Shown: positions 19,762-30,367, numbered from the stretch's first letter. The stretch is 64,000 nucleotides of DNA from Microbacterium aoyamense (GCF_023155855.1 NZ_JAKNUT010000003.1:248001-312000); one strand, 5' to 3'. The notes: a model not told the origin generated them from the sequence alone. Made by a program: numbers and translations.

Positions 19762-20601
19762 ATGGCTATTCGCAAGTACAAGCCCACGACCCCGGGTCGC
19801 CGCGGCTCGTCGGTGGCCGACTTCGCCGAGATCACCCGATCGACGCCTGAGAAGTCGCTCCTCCGCCCGCTCGCCAAGACCGGTGGCCGCAACAACCAGG
19901 GTCGCATCACGACGCGTCACATCGGTGGTGGCCACAAGCGCCAGTACCGTGTCATCGACTTCCGTCGCAACGACAAGGACGGCGTCAACGCCAAGGTCGC
20001 GCACATCGAGTACGACCCCAACCGCACGGCGCGCATCGCGCTCCTGCACTACTTCGACGGCGAGAAGCGCTACATCATCGCGCCGAACAAGCTGTCGCAG
20101 GGCGACATCGTCGAGTCGGGTCCCTCGGCCGACATCAAGCCGGGCAACAACCTGCCGCTCAAGAACATCCCGACCGGTACCGTGATCCACGCGATCGAGC
20201 TGCGTCCCGGTGGCGGTGCGAAGCTGGCGCGTTCGGCGGGCACCTCGGTGCGTCTCGTCGCCAAGGACGGCCCCTACGCTCAGCTGCGTCTGCCCTCGGG
20301 TGAGATCCGCAACGTGGATGCCCGCTGCCGCGCGACGATCGGCGAGGTCGGCAACGCCGAGCAGTCGAACATCAACTGGGGCAAGGCCGGTCGCAACCGC
20401 TGGAAGGGCATCCGCCCGACCGTCCGCGGTGTCGCGATGAACCCGGTCGACCACCCGCACGGTGGTGGTGAGGGCAAGACGTCCGGTGGTCGTCACCCCG
20501 TCACTCCTTGGGGCCAGGCTGAGGGTCGCACCCGCCACGCCAACAAGGAAAGCGACAAGTACATCGTCCGCCGCCGTAACGCCGGCAAGAAGCGCAAGTA
20601 G
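19762..20601 (+). CDS. rplB: 50S ribosomal protein L2
   Basis: 279 residues with [17 protein letters not shown] at the start and the conserved C-terminal [20 protein letters not shown] block containing the functional His. L2 helps form the peptidyl-transferase centre and subunit bridges. GAGGACTAGAG precedes the start. Genes before and after are in the same operon. Confidence 0.98.
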   Translation: MAIRKYKPTTPGRRGSSVADFAEITRSTPEKSLLRPLAKTGGRNNQGRITTRHIGGGHKRQYRVIDFRRNDKDGVNAKVAHIEYDPNRTARIALLHYFDGEKRYIIAPNKLSQGDIVESGPSADIKPGNNLPLKNIPTGTVIHAIELRPGGGAKLARSAGTSVRLVAKDGPYAQLRLPSGEIRNVDARCRATIGEVGNAEQSNINWGKAGRNRWKGIRPTVRGVAMNPVDHPHGGGEGKTSGGRHPVTPWGQAEGRTRHANKESDKYIVRRRNAGKKRK

Positions 20602-20613
20602 GAGTAGAGGAAG

Positions 20614-20895
20614 ATGCCTCGCAGCCTTAAGAAGGGCCCCTTCGTCGACGAGCACCTGCTTCGCAAGGTGGTCGTGCAGAACGAAGCCGGCTCCAAGAAC
20701 GTCATCAAGACCTGGTCGCGTCGTTCGATGATCATCCCGGCCATGCTGGGTCACACGATCGCCGTCCACGACGGACGCAAGCACATCCCCGTGTTCGTGT
20801 CCGAGACCATGGTCGGCCACAAGCTGGGCGAATTCGCGCCCACCCGCACCTTCCGCGGCCACGAGAAGGACGACAAGAAGGGTCGCCGCCGCTGA
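20614..20895 (+). CDS. rpsS: 30S ribosomal protein S19
   Basis: 93 residues, standard S19: [39 protein letters not shown] and [14 protein letters not shown]. It forms a complex with S13 in the 30S head. GTAGAGGAAG lies just before the start; rplV follows after 40 nt. Confidence 0.98.
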   Translation: MPRSLKKGPFVDEHLLRKVVVQNEAGSKNVIKTWSRRSMIIPAMLGHTIAVHDGRKHIPVFVSETMVGHKLGEFAPTRTFRGHEKDDKKGRRR

Positions 20896-20935
20896 CGCGG
20901 GGGCGCTCCCAGAAGCAGAGATAGGAGGAGAAGCA

Positions 20936-21334
20936 ATGGTGGATTCCATCGCACGCGTGAAGCACATCCGCGTGACCCCTCAGAAGGCTCGTCGTGTCGT
21001 CGCTCTCATCAAGGGCAAGCAGGCTCAGGAGGCCCTGGCCATCCTGAAGTTCGCGCCCCAGAGTGCCAGCGAGCCGATCTACAAGCTCGTCGCCGCCGCG
21101 ATCGCGAACGCTCGCGTCAAGGCGGACAAGGACGGCGAGTACCTGGACGAGCAGGACCTGTACGTGGCCAACGCGTACGTCGACGAGGGCACGACGCTCA
21201 AGCGTTTCCAGCCCCGTGCACAGGGTCGCGCGTTCCAGATCAAGAAGCGCACGAGCCACATCACGGTCGTGCTCGCTACCCCCGAGGTCGCTGAGGCGAC
21301 CCCGGCAGCCACGACCAAGAAGGCGAGCAAGTAA
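20936..21334 (+). CDS. rplV: 50S ribosomal protein L22
   Basis: 132 residues with strong AGGAGGAG (20923-20930) ahead of the ATG. The L22 core ([19 protein letters not shown], the tunnel hairpin [11 protein letters not shown]) is intact. A short extra tail [18 protein letters not shown] makes it slightly longer than usual. The stop overlaps the rpsC start (TAATG). Confidence 0.98.
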   Translation: MVDSIARVKHIRVTPQKARRVVALIKGKQAQEALAILKFAPQSASEPIYKLVAAAIANARVKADKDGEYLDEQDLYVANAYVDEGTTLKRFQPRAQGRAFQIKKRTSHITVVLATPEVAEATPAATTKKASK

Positions 21335-22095
21335 TGGGCCAGAAAGTCAACCCGTACGGCTTCCGCCTCGGGATCACCACCGACCACGTGTCGCGCTGGT
21401 TCTCCGACTCGACGAAGCCCGGTCAGCGTTACGCCGACTACGTCGCGGAGGACATCAAGATCCGCAAGCTCCTGCAGACGCAGCTCGACCGCGCCGGCGT
21501 GAGCAACATCGAGATCGAGCGCACGCGTGACCGCGTCCGCGTCGACATCCACACCGCCCGCCCGGGCATCGTGATCGGCCGCCGCGGCGCCGAGGCCGAG
21601 CGCATCCGTGCCGACCTCGAGAAGCTCACGGGCAAGCAGATCCAGCTGAACATCCTCGAGGTCAAGAACCCCGAGGCCGACGCTCAGCTCGTCGCTCAGG
21701 GCATCGCCGAGCAGCTCTCCGCACGTGTGGCGTTCCGCCGCGCGATGCGCAAGGGTCTGCAGGGCGCGCAGCGCGCCGGCGCCAAGGGTGTCCGCATCCA
21801 GGTCTCCGGCCGCCTCGGCGGCGCCGAGATGAGCCGTTCGGAGTTCTACCGCGAGGGTCGTGTGCCGCTGCACACGCTGCGCGCGAACATCGACTACGGC
21901 TTCTACGAGGCCAAGACCACCTTCGGCCGCATCGGCGTGAAGGTCTGGATCTACAAGGGCGACCTCACCAACAAGGAACTGGCTCGCGAGCAGGCCAACG
22001 CGCCGAAGGCGCCCCGTGGTCGTGACGACCGTGGCGGCGACCGTCGCCGTGGTCCGCGCAACGAGGCCCCCGTCGCAGAAGGAGCGTCTGCCTGA
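21334..22095 (+). CDS. rpsC: 30S ribosomal protein S3
   Basis: 253 residues. The KH domain ([17 protein letters not shown]) and the C-terminal S3 domain ([20 protein letters not shown]) are intact, followed by a basic/acidic low-complexity tail rich in Arg, Gly and Asp (about the last 35 residues). It lies at the mRNA entry channel. Its stop overlaps the rplP start (TGATG). Confidence 0.98.
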   Translation: MGQKVNPYGFRLGITTDHVSRWFSDSTKPGQRYADYVAEDIKIRKLLQTQLDRAGVSNIEIERTRDRVRVDIHTARPGIVIGRRGAEAERIRADLEKLTGKQIQLNILEVKNPEADAQLVAQGIAEQLSARVAFRRAMRKGLQGAQRAGAKGVRIQVSGRLGGAEMSRSEFYREGRVPLHTLRANIDYGFYEAKTTFGRIGVKVWIYKGDLTNKELAREQANAPKAPRGRDDRGGDRRRGPRNEAPVAEGASA

Positions 22096-22514
22096 TGCTT
22101 ATTCCCCGCAAGGTCAAGTACCGCAAGCAGCACCACCCGGGTCGCTCGGGCCAGGCCACCGGCGGCACCAAGGTGTCGTTCGGCGAGTTCGGCATCCAGG
22201 CCCTCACGCCCGCTTACGTGACCAACCGTCAGATCGAGTCCGCTCGTATCGCGATGACGCGTCACATCAAGCGTGGCGGCAAGGTGTGGATCAACATCTA
22301 CCCCGACCGTCCGCTCACCAAGAAGCCCGCTGAGACCCGCATGGGTTCCGGTAAGGGTTCGCCCGAGTGGTGGGTCGCGAACGTCAAGCCGGGTCGCGTC
22401 CTCTTCGAGGTCGCCGGCGTCAACGAGGAACTCGCTCGTGAGGCCCTGACCCGTGCTATCCACAAGCTGCCGCTCAAGGCACGCATCATCAAGCGCGAGG
22501 AGGGCGACGCATAA
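22095..22514 (+). CDS. rplP: 50S ribosomal protein L16
   Basis: 139 residues, typical L16: [32 protein letters not shown] and [18 protein letters not shown]. It helps position the A-site tRNA. Translationally coupled on both sides (TGATG upstream, TAATG downstream). Confidence 0.98.
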   Translation: MLIPRKVKYRKQHHPGRSGQATGGTKVSFGEFGIQALTPAYVTNRQIESARIAMTRHIKRGGKVWINIYPDRPLTKKPAETRMGSGKGSPEWWVANVKPGRVLFEVAGVNEELAREALTRAIHKLPLKARIIKREEGDA

Positions 22515-22828
22515 TGGCGATCGGCACCAAGACGCTCGCCCCGAGCGAGCTCGACACGTTCGAAGACCAGCGCCTCGTCGAGGAGCTGCGCAAGGCCAAG
22601 GAAGAGCTGTTCAACCTGCGCTTCCAGTCGGCCACCGGCCAGCTCGAGAGCCACGGCCGCATCCGTGCGGTCAAGCGCGACATCGCGCGGCTCTACACCG
22701 TCATCCGTGAGCGCGAGCTCGGCATCCGTGCCACGCCCGCTCCGGTCGAGACGGCCACGAAGGCGAAGAAGACGAAGGCCAAGAAGGCGGATGCCGCTGA
22801 CGAGGCCGTGAAGGAAGAGGCCGAGTGA
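22514..22828 (+). CDS. rpmC: 50S ribosomal protein L29 with C-terminal extension
   Basis: 104 residues, whereas L29 is usually 60-80. The core ([38 protein letters not shown]) occupies roughly residues 15-75 and is followed by about 30 residues of Ala/Lys/Glu-rich tail ([19 protein letters not shown]). L29 lies near the exit tunnel. Start and stop overlap the neighbouring genes. Confidence 0.97.
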   Translation: MAIGTKTLAPSELDTFEDQRLVEELRKAKEELFNLRFQSATGQLESHGRIRAVKRDIARLYTVIRERELGIRATPAPVETATKAKKTKAKKADAADEAVKEEAE

Positions 22829-23229
22829 TGGCTGAGACCACCGAGAAGAAGCCCGCCGCGCCCAAGAAGGCACCGGCGAAGAAGGCTGCCGCCAAGGTCG
22901 AGACCCCGGTCGCGACCGTCGAGGCCGTCGCCCTCAAGGGCCACGAGTCGGCCGAGCACGACGTCCGCGACGCGGACGCCCGCGGCTACCGCAAGTCGCG
23001 CCGCGGCTACGTGGTCAGCGACAAGATGGACAAGACGATCGTCGTCGAGGTCGAGGACCGCGTGAAGCACCCCCTCTACGGCAAGGTCATCCGCCGCACG
23101 TCGAAGGTCAAGGCGCACGATGAGGCCAACTCGGCCGGCATCGGCGACCTCGTCGTCATCAACGAGACCCGCCCGCTGAGCGCCACCAAGCGCTGGCGTC
23201 TGGTCGAGATCCTGGAGAAGGCCAAGTGA
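22828..23229 (+). CDS. rpsQ: 30S ribosomal protein S17 with N-terminal extension
   Basis: 133 residues from the ATG at 22828, which overlaps the rpmC stop (TGATG); a GTG one codon earlier is also possible. S17 proper is about 80 residues and here starts near residue 56 ([21 protein letters not shown]). The first 55 residues are Lys/Ala/Pro-rich then acidic, and are unrelated to the S17 fold. The stop overlaps the rplN start. Confidence 0.96.
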   Translation: MAETTEKKPAAPKKAPAKKAAAKVETPVATVEAVALKGHESAEHDVRDADARGYRKSRRGYVVSDKMDKTIVVEVEDRVKHPLYGKVIRRTSKVKAHDEANSAGIGDLVVINETRPLSATKRWRLVEILEKAK

Positions 23230-23594
23230 TCCAGCAGGAGTCCCGCATCAAGGTGGCCGACAACACCGGCGCCAAGGAGCTGCTCACGATCCGCGTGCTC
23301 GGCGGCTCGCACCGCCGGTACGCCGGTCTGGGCGACATCATCGTCGCGACGGTCAAGGACGCCATCCCGGGCGGCAACGTCAAGAAGGGCGATGTCGTCA
23401 AGGCCGTCGTCGTCCGCACCAAGAAGGAGACGCGCCGTCCCGACGGCTCGTACATCAAGTTCGACGAGAACGCCGCCGTCATCCTGAAGAACGACGGGGA
23501 GCCCCGCGGCACCCGCATCTTCGGACCGGTCGGCCGTGAGCTTCGCGACAAGAAGTTCATGAAGATCGTCTCGCTGGCCCCGGAGGTCATTTAA
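23226..23594 (+). CDS. rplN: 50S ribosomal protein L14
   Basis: 122 residues, standard L14, with GTG start overlapping the rpsQ stop (GTGA). Conserved [31 protein letters not shown] and [20 protein letters not shown]. It contributes to a subunit bridge and is the first gene of the classical spc segment. Confidence 0.98.
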   Translation: MIQQESRIKVADNTGAKELLTIRVLGGSHRRYAGLGDIIVATVKDAIPGGNVKKGDVVKAVVVRTKKETRRPDGSYIKFDENAAVILKNDGEPRGTRIFGPVGRELRDKKFMKIVSLAPEVI

Positions 23595-23597
23595 GTC

Positions 23598-23957
23598 ATG
23601 GCGAAGATCAAGAAGGGCGACCTCGTTCAGGTCATCTCGGGCGCCAAGCCCGAGCGCGGCGGAGACCGCGGCAAGCAGGGCAAGGTCCTCGAGGTCCTTA
23701 CCGAGCAGAACCGCGTCATCGTCGAGGGCGTGAACTACGTCACCAAGCACACCCGCGTGGGCCAGACCCAGCGCGGCACCAAGACCGGCGGCATCGAGAC
23801 CTTCGAAGCCCCGATCCACATCTCCAACGTCCAGCTCGTCGACCCCTCGACCAAGAAGCCGACCCGCGTCGGCCACCGTGTCGAGGAGCAGACGAAGGAC
23901 GGCGTGAAGCGCACCGTTCGCGTGCGCTACGCGAAGAAGTCAGGCAAGGACCTCTGA
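23598..23957 (+). CDS. rplX: 50S ribosomal protein L24
   Basis: 119 residues with the KOW motif at the N-terminus ([20 protein letters not shown]), and the [14 protein letters not shown] segment. An assembly initiator of the 50S subunit. It starts 3 nt after rplN and ends 2 nt before rplE. Confidence 0.98.
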   Translation: MAKIKKGDLVQVISGAKPERGGDRGKQGKVLEVLTEQNRVIVEGVNYVTKHTRVGQTQRGTKTGGIETFEAPIHISNVQLVDPSTKKPTRVGHRVEEQTKDGVKRTVRVRYAKKSGKDL

Positions 23958-23959
23958 GA

Positions 23960-24550
23960 ATGAGCAACGCAACTGCCGTGGAGGCTGGCAAGATCCAGCC
24001 CCGCCTCAAGCAGAAGTACCAGGGCGAGATCAAGAAGGCTCTGCAGGACGAGTTCGGCTACGCCAACGTCATGCAGATCCCGGGCCTCGTCAAGGTCGTC
24101 GTCAACACGGGTGTCGGCGAGGCTGCTCGCGACTCCAAGGTGATCGATGGTGCGGTCGACGACCTCACCAAGATCACGGGTCAGAAGCCCGTCGTCACGA
24201 AGGCCCGCAAGTCCATCGCGCAGTTCAAGCTGCGCGAGGGTCAGGCCATCGGCGCGCACGTCACGCTTCGCGGTGACCGTGCGTGGGAGTTCGTCGACCG
24301 TCTCGTGAACCTCGCGCTGCCCCGCATCCGCGACTTCCGCGGCCTGTCGCCGAAGCAGTTCGACGGCAACGGCAACTACACGTTCGGTCTCCAGGAGCAG
24401 TCCGTGTTCCACGAGATCAACCAGGACAAGATCGACCGCGTGCGCGGGTTCGACATCACGATCGTGACGTCGGCGAAGACGGATGACGAGGGTCGCGCTC
24501 TTCTGCGTGCGCTCGGCTTCCCCTTCCGCAGCGAGGACGCTCAGGCCTGA
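23960..24550 (+). CDS. rplE: 50S ribosomal protein L5
   Basis: 196 residues. The L5 core follows a short extra N-terminus ([13 protein letters not shown]): [40 protein letters not shown] [15 protein letters not shown], and [18 protein letters not shown]. It binds 5S rRNA. Unlike many bacteria, no rpsN follows; the 91-nt gap to rpsH holds only a small CCCGGG hairpin. Confidence 0.98.
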   Translation: MSNATAVEAGKIQPRLKQKYQGEIKKALQDEFGYANVMQIPGLVKVVVNTGVGEAARDSKVIDGAVDDLTKITGQKPVVTKARKSIAQFKLREGQAIGAHVTLRGDRAWEFVDRLVNLALPRIRDFRGLSPKQFDGNGNYTFGLQEQSVFHEINQDKIDRVRGFDITIVTSAKTDDEGRALLRALGFPFRSEDAQA

Positions 24551-24641
24551 GCAGGATGTCCCGGGCACGACCCGGGGCCGTCATCGTAGGTCGTCTGTCG
24601 TGTAACGGCAGCCGAAACCTCATGAACAAAGGAAACAACAC

Positions 24642-25040
24642 ATGACAATGACAGACCCGGTCGCAGACATGCTGACCCGTCTGCGCAACGCGAACTCGGC
24701 GCACCACGACACCGTGTCGCTGCCGAGCTCCAAGCTCAAGACGCACATCGCCGAGATCCTCCAGCAGGAGGGCTACATCGCCGGCTGGGAGGTCAGCGAC
24801 GCCCGCGTCGGCCAGACCCTCACGCTGACGCTCAAGTACGGCCCGAACCGCGAGCGGTCGATCGCCGGCATCAAGCGCGTGTCGAAGCCCGGCCTCCGCG
24901 TCTACGCGAAGTCGACCGAGATCCCCACCGTCCTCGGTGGCCTCGGCGTCGCCATCCTGTCCACCTCCTCCGGTCTCCTCACCGACCGTCAGGCCGAGCA
25001 GAAGGGCGTCGGCGGGGAAGTCCTCGCCTACGTGTGGTGA
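24642..25040 (+). CDS. rpsH: 30S ribosomal protein S8
   Basis: 132 residues, standard: [35 protein letters not shown], and the C-terminal GGEVLAYVW. It binds the central domain of 16S rRNA. ACAAAGGAAA lies 8-9 nt upstream. rplF follows after 7 nt. Confidence 0.98.
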   Translation: MTMTDPVADMLTRLRNANSAHHDTVSLPSSKLKTHIAEILQQEGYIAGWEVSDARVGQTLTLTLKYGPNRERSIAGIKRVSKPGLRVYAKSTEIPTVLGGLGVAILSTSSGLLTDRQAEQKGVGGEVLAYVW

Positions 25041-25047
25041 CCTGAGA

Positions 25048-25584
25048 ATGTCTCGTATCGGACGTCTTCCCATCGACATCCCCGCCGGAGTGACCATCTC
25101 GGTCGACGGCCAGGACGTCGCCGTCAAGGGCCCGAAGGGCGAGCTCACGCTCACCGTTTCGAACCCCATCGAGGTCAAGGTCGAAGAGGGCCAGGTGCTC
25201 GTCACCCGTCCCGACGACGAGCGCGAGTCGCGTTCGCTGCACGGCCTGACCCGCACGCTCATCAACAACAACATCATCGGCGTCACCCAGGGCTACACCA
25301 AGGGGCTCGAGGTCGTCGGCACCGGTTACCGCGTCGCCCAGAAGGGCAGCTCGATCGAGTTCGCCCTCGGCTTCTCGCACCCCGTGCTCGTCGACCCGCC
25401 CGCGGGGATCTCGTTCACGGTCGAAGGCAACAACAAGGTCACCGTGTCGGGCATCGACAAGCAGGCCGTCGGAGAGGCGGCTGCCAACATCCGCAAGATC
25501 CGCAAGCCCGAGCCGTACAAGGGCAAGGGTGTGCGTTACGCGGGCGAGGTCGTCCGCCGCAAGGCCGGAAAGGCTGGTAAGTAA
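25048..25584 (+). CDS. rplF: 50S ribosomal protein L6
   Basis: 178 residues from the ATG at 25048 ([17 protein letters not shown]). The two L6 repeats and the conserved C-terminal [16 protein letters not shown] are intact. L6 lies near the factor-binding site. An in-frame start inside rpsH (24937) is not needed. Confidence 0.98.
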   Translation: MSRIGRLPIDIPAGVTISVDGQDVAVKGPKGELTLTVSNPIEVKVEEGQVLVTRPDDERESRSLHGLTRTLINNNIIGVTQGYTKGLEVVGTGYRVAQKGSSIEFALGFSHPVLVDPPAGISFTVEGNNKVTVSGIDKQAVGEAAANIRKIRKPEPYKGKGVRYAGEVVRRKAGKAGK

Positions 25585-25586
25585 CC

Positions 25587-25946
25587 ATGGCTGTGAAGTC
25601 GAAGTCCGACGCGCGTTCGCGTCGTCACGCCCGCCTTCGCAAGAAGGTCGTCGGCACCGCCGAGCGTCCCCGCCTGGTCGTGAGCCGCTCGTCGCGTCAC
25701 GTGTTCGTGCAGCTCGTCGACGACAGCAAGGGTCACACCGTGGCATCCGCCTCGACGCTCGAGGTCGACCTGCGTTCGCTCGAGGGTGACAAGACCGCCA
25801 AGGCCCGCAAGGTCGGCGAGCTCGTCGCCGAGCGCGCCAAGGCCGCCGGCGTCACCGACGTCGTGTTCGACCGCGGTGGCAACCGCTACGCGGGCCGTGT
25901 CGCCGCGATCGCCGACGGCGCTCGCGAAGGAGGTCTGAACCTGTGA
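25587..25946 (+). CDS. rplR: 50S ribosomal protein L18
   Basis: 119 residues beginning [20 protein letters not shown], with [19 protein letters not shown] and the C-terminal [24 protein letters not shown]. It binds 5S rRNA with L5. Two nt separate it from rplF; the stop overlaps the rpsE GTG start. Confidence 0.98.
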   Translation: MAVKSKSDARSRRHARLRKKVVGTAERPRLVVSRSSRHVFVQLVDDSKGHTVASASTLEVDLRSLEGDKTAKARKVGELVAERAKAAGVTDVVFDRGGNRYAGRVAAIADGAREGGLNL

Positions 25947-26632
25947 GCGATGCAACCAACAACAACGTGGAGAACGAAGTGACCGAGCAGGCTCCTGCCG
26001 CCGCCACCGAGGCGCCCGCCGAGCGTGAGCGCGAGCCGCGTCGCGGTGGTCGCGAGCGCAACCAGAACCAGCGCGACCGTGGTGGTCGCGATGCCGACAA
26101 GAGCCAGTTCCTGGAGCGCGTCGTCACGATCAACCGCGTGTCGAAGGTCGTCAAGGGCGGCCGTCGCTTCAGCTTCACGGCGCTCGTCGTCGTGGGTGAC
26201 GGCAACGGCGTCGTGGGCGTGGGCTACGGCAAGGCGCGCGAAGTCCCCCTCGCCATCTCGAAGGGTGTCGAAGAGGCCAAGCGCAACTTCTTCCGCGTGC
26301 CCCGTGCCGGTTCCACCATCCCGCACCCCGTGCAGGGCGAGGCCGCTGCCGGCGTCGTGCTGCTGCGTCCGGCCGCTGCCGGTACCGGTGTCATCGCGGG
26401 TGGTCCCGTGCGCGCCGTGCTCGAGTGCGCAGGCATCCACGATGTCCTGTCGAAGTCGCTCGGCTCGTCGAACACGATCAACATCGTCCACGCGACGGTG
26501 GAGGCCCTGAAGCAGCTCGAGGAGCCCCGCGCGGTCGCCGCGCGTCGCGGCCTCGAGTTCGACCAGGTCGCCCCCGCCCGTCTCGTCCGTGCCGAGGCCG
26601 AGGCCGCGGCTGCTGCGAAGGCAGGTGTCTGA
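25943..26632 (+). CDS. rpsE: 30S ribosomal protein S5 with long N-terminal extension
   Basis: 229 residues with GTG start overlapping the rplR stop (GTGA). The S5 double-stranded-RNA-binding core begins near residue 52 ([21 protein letters not shown]) and ends with the conserved glycine-rich [14 protein letters not shown]. The first 50 residues are an acidic then Arg/Gln-rich disordered extension. S5 supports decoding accuracy at the mRNA entry site. Confidence 0.97.
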   Translation: MSDATNNNVENEVTEQAPAAATEAPAEREREPRRGGRERNQNQRDRGGRDADKSQFLERVVTINRVSKVVKGGRRFSFTALVVVGDGNGVVGVGYGKAREVPLAISKGVEEAKRNFFRVPRAGSTIPHPVQGEAAAGVVLLRPAAAGTGVIAGGPVRAVLECAGIHDVLSKSLGSSNTINIVHATVEALKQLEEPRAVAARRGLEFDQVAPARLVRAEAEAAAAAKAGV

Positions 26633-26817
26633 TGGCTGCGCGCCTGAAGGTTACCCAGATCAAGTCCAAGGTGAGCGAGAAGCAGAACCAGCGCGACACG
26701 CTGCGTTCGCTCGGTCTGAAGCGGATCAACGACTCGGTCGTCCGCCCCGACGACGCGCAGACGCGCGGCTACGTCAAGACCGTCGCGCACCTCGTGAAGG
26801 TTGAGGAGATCGACTGA
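26632..26817 (+). CDS. rpmD: 50S ribosomal protein L30
   Basis: 61 residues from the ATG at 26632, which overlaps the rpsE stop (TGATG): [20 protein letters not shown], then [20 protein letters not shown]. Standard short bacterial L30. Its stop overlaps the rplO start (TGATG), so an upstream in-frame extension is discounted. Confidence 0.98.
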   Translation: MAARLKVTQIKSKVSEKQNQRDTLRSLGLKRINDSVVRPDDAQTRGYVKTVAHLVKVEEID

Positions 26818-27491
26818 TGGCTGACAAGGCCGAGAAGAACGACGCCGTCGAGGAGAAGGCCCCCAAGGCCGCCGCGAAGGCACCCGCCAAGAAGGCTGCG
26901 GCTCCCAAGGCCGCGGCCGAGAAGGCCGCGCCCAAGAAGGCTGCGGCTCCCAAGGCTGCTGCCGCCGACAAGGCCGAGAAGGCTGAGAAGGCTCCCGCCA
27001 AGGCTGCTCCCAAGAAGGCCGCCGCGAAGAAGGCGGATGCTCCGGCATCCCGCCCCGGCGTTCTCAAGGTGCACCACCTGCGCCCCGTCCCCGGCGCCAA
27101 CACCCCCAAGACCCGCGTGGGTCGCGGTGAGGGCTCGAAGGGCAAGACGGCCGGTCGTGGCACCAAGGGCACGAAGGCCCGCTACCAGGTCAAGATCGGC
27201 TTCGAGGGTGGGCAGATGCCGCTGCACATGCGCACCCCGAAGCTGCGCGGGTTCAAGAACCCGTTCCGCGTGGAGTACCAGGTCGTGAACCTGGACAAGC
27301 TCGCGGAGCTGTACCCGAGCGGTGGCGACGTCACCGTGAGCGACCTCGTCGCCAAGGGTGCTGTTCGCAAGAACGAGAAGGTCAAGGTGCTCGGCACCGG
27401 CGACATCGCGGTCAAGCTCACCGTTTCGGTCGACAAGGTCTCGGGTTCCGCCGAGCAGAAGATCGTCGCGGCGGGCGGTTCCGTCAAGTAG
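26817..27491 (+). CDS. rplO: 50S ribosomal protein L15 with histone-H1-like N-terminal tail
   Basis: 224 residues against the usual 140-150. The L15 core starts near residue 81 ([49 protein letters not shown]). Residues 1-80 are almost only Ala, Lys, Pro, Glu and Asp in repeating [14 protein letters not shown] units, like histone H1 tails. The start codon overlaps the rpmD stop, so the tail is translated as part of this gene. Confidence 0.96.
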   Translation: MADKAEKNDAVEEKAPKAAAKAPAKKAAAPKAAAEKAAPKKAAAPKAAAADKAEKAEKAPAKAAPKKAAAKKADAPASRPGVLKVHHLRPVPGANTPKTRVGRGEGSKGKTAGRGTKGTKARYQVKIGFEGGQMPLHMRTPKLRGFKNPFRVEYQVVNLDKLAELYPSGGDVTVSDLVAKGAVRKNEKVKVLGTGDIAVKLTVSVDKVSGSAEQKIVAAGGSVK

Positions 27492-27498
27492 TACCTCT

Positions 27499-27531
27499 CA
27501 ACGGGGGTCGGAGATCCTCCGGCCCCCGTTG
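27499..27531 (+). terminator. Hairpin between rplO and secY
   Basis: A 15-bp stem with one G-U pair (CAACGGGGGTCGGAG and CTCCGGCCCCCGTTG) and a 3-nt loop, 7 nt after rplO. It separates the spc ribosomal genes from secY and probably lowers, rather than abolishes, read-through. Confidence 0.7.
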
Positions 27532-27589
27532 GGTTACCCTGGATGGCGGACGCCGCGCGCGTTCCGGCATCCCCTCTGGAGGCATCCTC

Positions 27590-28912
27590 TTGTTCAGCGC
27601 CATCGCGCGGGTCTTCCGCACTCCCGACCTTCGGCGGAAGATCGCATTCACTCTGGCGATCATCGCCCTGTATCGCCTCGGCGCGCACGTACCCGCGCCG
27701 TTCGTGGACTTCCCCAACGTGCAGGAGTGCCTGCGTCAGTCGGCGGGCACGGACGGCCTGCTCTCGCTCGTGAACCTCTTCTCCGGCGGTGCGCTGCTGC
27801 AGCTGTCGATCTTCGCGCTCGGGGTCATGCCGTACATCACGGCGACGATCATCGTCCAGCTGCTCCGCGTGGTCATCCCGCACTTCGAGACCCTCTACAA
27901 AGAGGGCCAGGCGGGCCAGGCGCGTCTGACGCAGTACACGCGTTACCTCACGATCGCGCTCGCTCTGCTGCAGTCGACGACGCTCGTCACGGTCGCCCGC
28001 AGCGGTCAGCTCTTCGGATCCACCGGTGTTCCCGAGTGCGAGCAGCTCCTCACGAACGACGTGTGGTGGGCTCAGCTCCTCATGATCATCACGATGACCG
28101 CCGGCACCGGCCTCATCATGTGGTTCGCCGAGCTCGTCACCGAGCGCGGCATCGGCAACGGCATGTCGCTGCTCATCTTCACCTCGATCGCGGCGACGTT
28201 CCCCGCGGCGATGTGGGCCATCTGGCAGTCGCGCGGCTTCGAGACGTTCCTGCTCGTGCTCGCTGTGGGCGTCGTCGTCGTCGCCCTCGTCGTCTTCGTC
28301 GAGCAGTCGCAGCGGCGCATCCCGGTGCAGTACGCCAAGCGCATGGTCGGCCGTCGCACGTACGGCGGCACGAACACCTACATCCCGATCAAGGTCAACA
28401 TGGCCGGCGTCGTGCCCGTCATCTTCGCCTCGTCGCTGCTGTACATCCCCGCGCTCATCGCGCAGTTCAACCAGCCGCAGCCGGGCGAGCCCGTGCCGGG
28501 CTGGGTCGCGTGGATCCAGCAGAACCTCGTGTCGGGCGACAGCCCGCTCTACATGCTGGTCTACTTCCTGCTCATCATCGGCTTCACCTACTTCTACGTC
28601 GCGATCACGTTCAACCCCGTCGAGGTCGCCGACAACATGAAGAAGTACGGCGGCTTCATCCCGGGCATCCGCGCGGGGCGCCCGACGGCCGAGTACCTCG
28701 ACTACGTCCTCACCCGCATCACGCTGCCCGGGTCGATCTACCTCGGTCTGATCGCCCTCATCCCGCTCGTGGCACTCGCCACCGTGGGCGCGAACCAGAA
28801 CTTCCCGTTCGGTGGCGCATCCATCCTGATCATCGTCGGTGTCGGCCTCGAGACGGTGAAGCAGATCGACGCGCAGCTCCAGCAGCGACACTACGAAGGG
28901 CTCCTGCGATGA
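27590..28912 (+). CDS. secY: Preprotein translocase subunit SecY
   Basis: 440 residues, TTG start with TGGAGG seven nt upstream. Ten transmembrane helices are evident. SecY hallmarks: FSGGALLQLSIFALGVMPYI, the cytoplasmic loop EGQAGQARLTQYTRYLT, RGIGNGMSLLIFTSI, and GRRTYGGTNTYIPIKVNMAGVVPVIFA-type region. It forms the protein-conducting channel. Its stop overlaps the adk start (ATGA). Confidence 0.98.
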   Translation: MFSAIARVFRTPDLRRKIAFTLAIIALYRLGAHVPAPFVDFPNVQECLRQSAGTDGLLSLVNLFSGGALLQLSIFALGVMPYITATIIVQLLRVVIPHFETLYKEGQAGQARLTQYTRYLTIALALLQSTTLVTVARSGQLFGSTGVPECEQLLTNDVWWAQLLMIITMTAGTGLIMWFAELVTERGIGNGMSLLIFTSIAATFPAAMWAIWQSRGFETFLLVLAVGVVVVALVVFVEQSQRRIPVQYAKRMVGRRTYGGTNTYIPIKVNMAGVVPVIFASSLLYIPALIAQFNQPQPGEPVPGWVAWIQQNLVSGDSPLYMLVYFLLIIGFTYFYVAITFNPVEVADNMKKYGGFIPGIRAGRPTAEYLDYVLTRITLPGSIYLGLIALIPLVALATVGANQNFPFGGASILIIVGVGLETVKQIDAQLQQRHYEGLLR

Positions 28913-29511
28913 CCCGTCCCGCACGTCTGCTGATCGTCGGCCCCCAGGGTTCCGGAAAGGGCACCCAGGGTGTCCGGATCGCCGAGGAGTTCGGCATCCC
29001 GGTCGTCTCGACGGGAGATGTCTTCCGTGCGAACGTCAAGGACGGCACGCCGCTCGGGCTGCAGGTCAAGGCGATCATCGAGGCGGGCGATCTCGTGCCC
29101 GACGCGCTCACGAGCGAGATCGTCCGCGACCGGCTGTCGCAGGACGACGCGGCGAGTGGTTTCCTGCTGGACGGGTACCCCCGCAACCTCGGTCAGGTCG
29201 GCGACCTCGCGACGTTCCTCGACGGGCGTGGCGAGGGGCTCGACGCCGTGATCGAGCTGCAGGTCCCGCGCGCGGAGAGCATCGATCGTCTGACGCGACG
29301 CGCTTTCGAGCAGGGGCGCACCGACGACACCGAAGAGGTCATCGCCAATCGCCTCGCGATCTACGAGACCGAGACGGCGCCCATCCTCGACGTGTACCGC
29401 GAGCAGGGGATCGTCGACGCGATCGACGGGATCGGCTCGCTCGACGAGATCACCGATCGCATCATCGCTGCTCTCGAGGCGCGGGGTCTCGCGCGTCGCG
29501 CCGCGGCCTGA
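28909..29511 (+). CDS. adk: Adenylate kinase
   Basis: 200 residues from the ATG at 28909 that overlaps the secY stop. P-loop VGPQGSGKGTQ (residues 10-20; Gln replaces the more usual Pro-Gly-Ala), AMP-binding STGDVFRANV and DGYPRNLGQ. The LID is the short form (RAFEQGRTDDTEEVIANRL) with no Cys4 zinc site, as in other actinobacteria. It equilibrates adenine nucleotides. map follows after one base. Confidence 0.97.
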   Translation: MTRPARLLIVGPQGSGKGTQGVRIAEEFGIPVVSTGDVFRANVKDGTPLGLQVKAIIEAGDLVPDALTSEIVRDRLSQDDAASGFLLDGYPRNLGQVGDLATFLDGRGEGLDAVIELQVPRAESIDRLTRRAFEQGRTDDTEEVIANRLAIYETETAPILDVYREQGIVDAIDGIGSLDEITDRIIAALEARGLARRAAA

Positions 29512-29512
29512 G

Positions 29513-30352
29513 ATGGGGCTCCGCCGTTCGATCTACAAGTCACCCGCGCAGCTGCGGGCGATGATCGAGCCCGGCCTCATCACGGCTGCCGCACTCGACG
29601 CCGCGCGTGCGCTCATCGCTCCCGGCGTGACGACGGGGGAGTTGGATGCCGCGGCGTCCGCCGTCATCACCTCTCGCGGCGCGGTCTCGAACTTCCAGAT
29701 GGTGCGCGGCTATCGCCACACGATCTGCGCATCGGTCAACGAGCAGGTCGTGCACGGGATCCCCGGCGCCCGCGTGCTCGAGCCCGGCGACATCGTCTCG
29801 ATCGACGCGGGCGCCGAGTTCAAGGGGTGGAACGGCGACTCGGCCTTCAGCCTCGTGATCCCCGATCCGTCCCGGCCCGACGTGGTCGCGGCGCGACAGC
29901 GCCTGTCGGATGTCACCGAGGGCTCGCTCTGGGCCGGTATCGCGGCGCTCGCGTCGGCGAAGCGGCTCGGCGAGATCGGCACGGCCGTTCAGGAGCACAT
30001 CGAGACGCACGCCCCTGAGGGCGGCTACGGGATCCTGCGCGACTACGTCGGTCACGGCATCGGCCGCAAGATGCACGAGTCGCCCTCGGTCTTCAACTAC
30101 CGCGTGAGCGACCCGGGTCCCGAGGTGCGGCCCGGTCTCGTGCTGGCGATCGAACCCATGGTCGTCATCGGCGATCAAGAGACCCTGATCGAGGACGACG
30201 ACTGGACGGTCTCGACCGTCGACGGCACAGCCGGCGCACACTGGGAGCACAGCGTCGCGGTGCACGATGGTGGTATCTGGGTGCTCACGGCACCCGACGG
30301 CGGCGCGGCGGGGCTCGCGCCGTTCGGTGTGACACCGGTCGCGATCGACTGA
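29513..30352 (+). CDS. map: Type I methionine aminopeptidase
   Basis: 279 residues. The five metal ligands are visible: Asp98 and Asp109 (SIDAGAEFKGWNGDSA), His181 (YVGHGIGRKMHE), Glu214 (LAIEPMV) and Glu245 (HWEHSVAV), plus the substrate-binding His in NFQMVRGYRHTICASVN. It removes initiator Met. It is placed in the secY-adk-map cluster, one base after adk. Confidence 0.97.
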   Translation: MGLRRSIYKSPAQLRAMIEPGLITAAALDAARALIAPGVTTGELDAAASAVITSRGAVSNFQMVRGYRHTICASVNEQVVHGIPGARVLEPGDIVSIDAGAEFKGWNGDSAFSLVIPDPSRPDVVAARQRLSDVTEGSLWAGIAALASAKRLGEIGTAVQEHIETHAPEGGYGILRDYVGHGIGRKMHESPSVFNYRVSDPGPEVRPGLVLAIEPMVVIGDQETLIEDDDWTVSTVDGTAGAHWEHSVAVHDGGIWVLTAPDGGAAGLAPFGVTPVAID

Positions 30353-30367
30353 GTACGGGAGAGAGTC

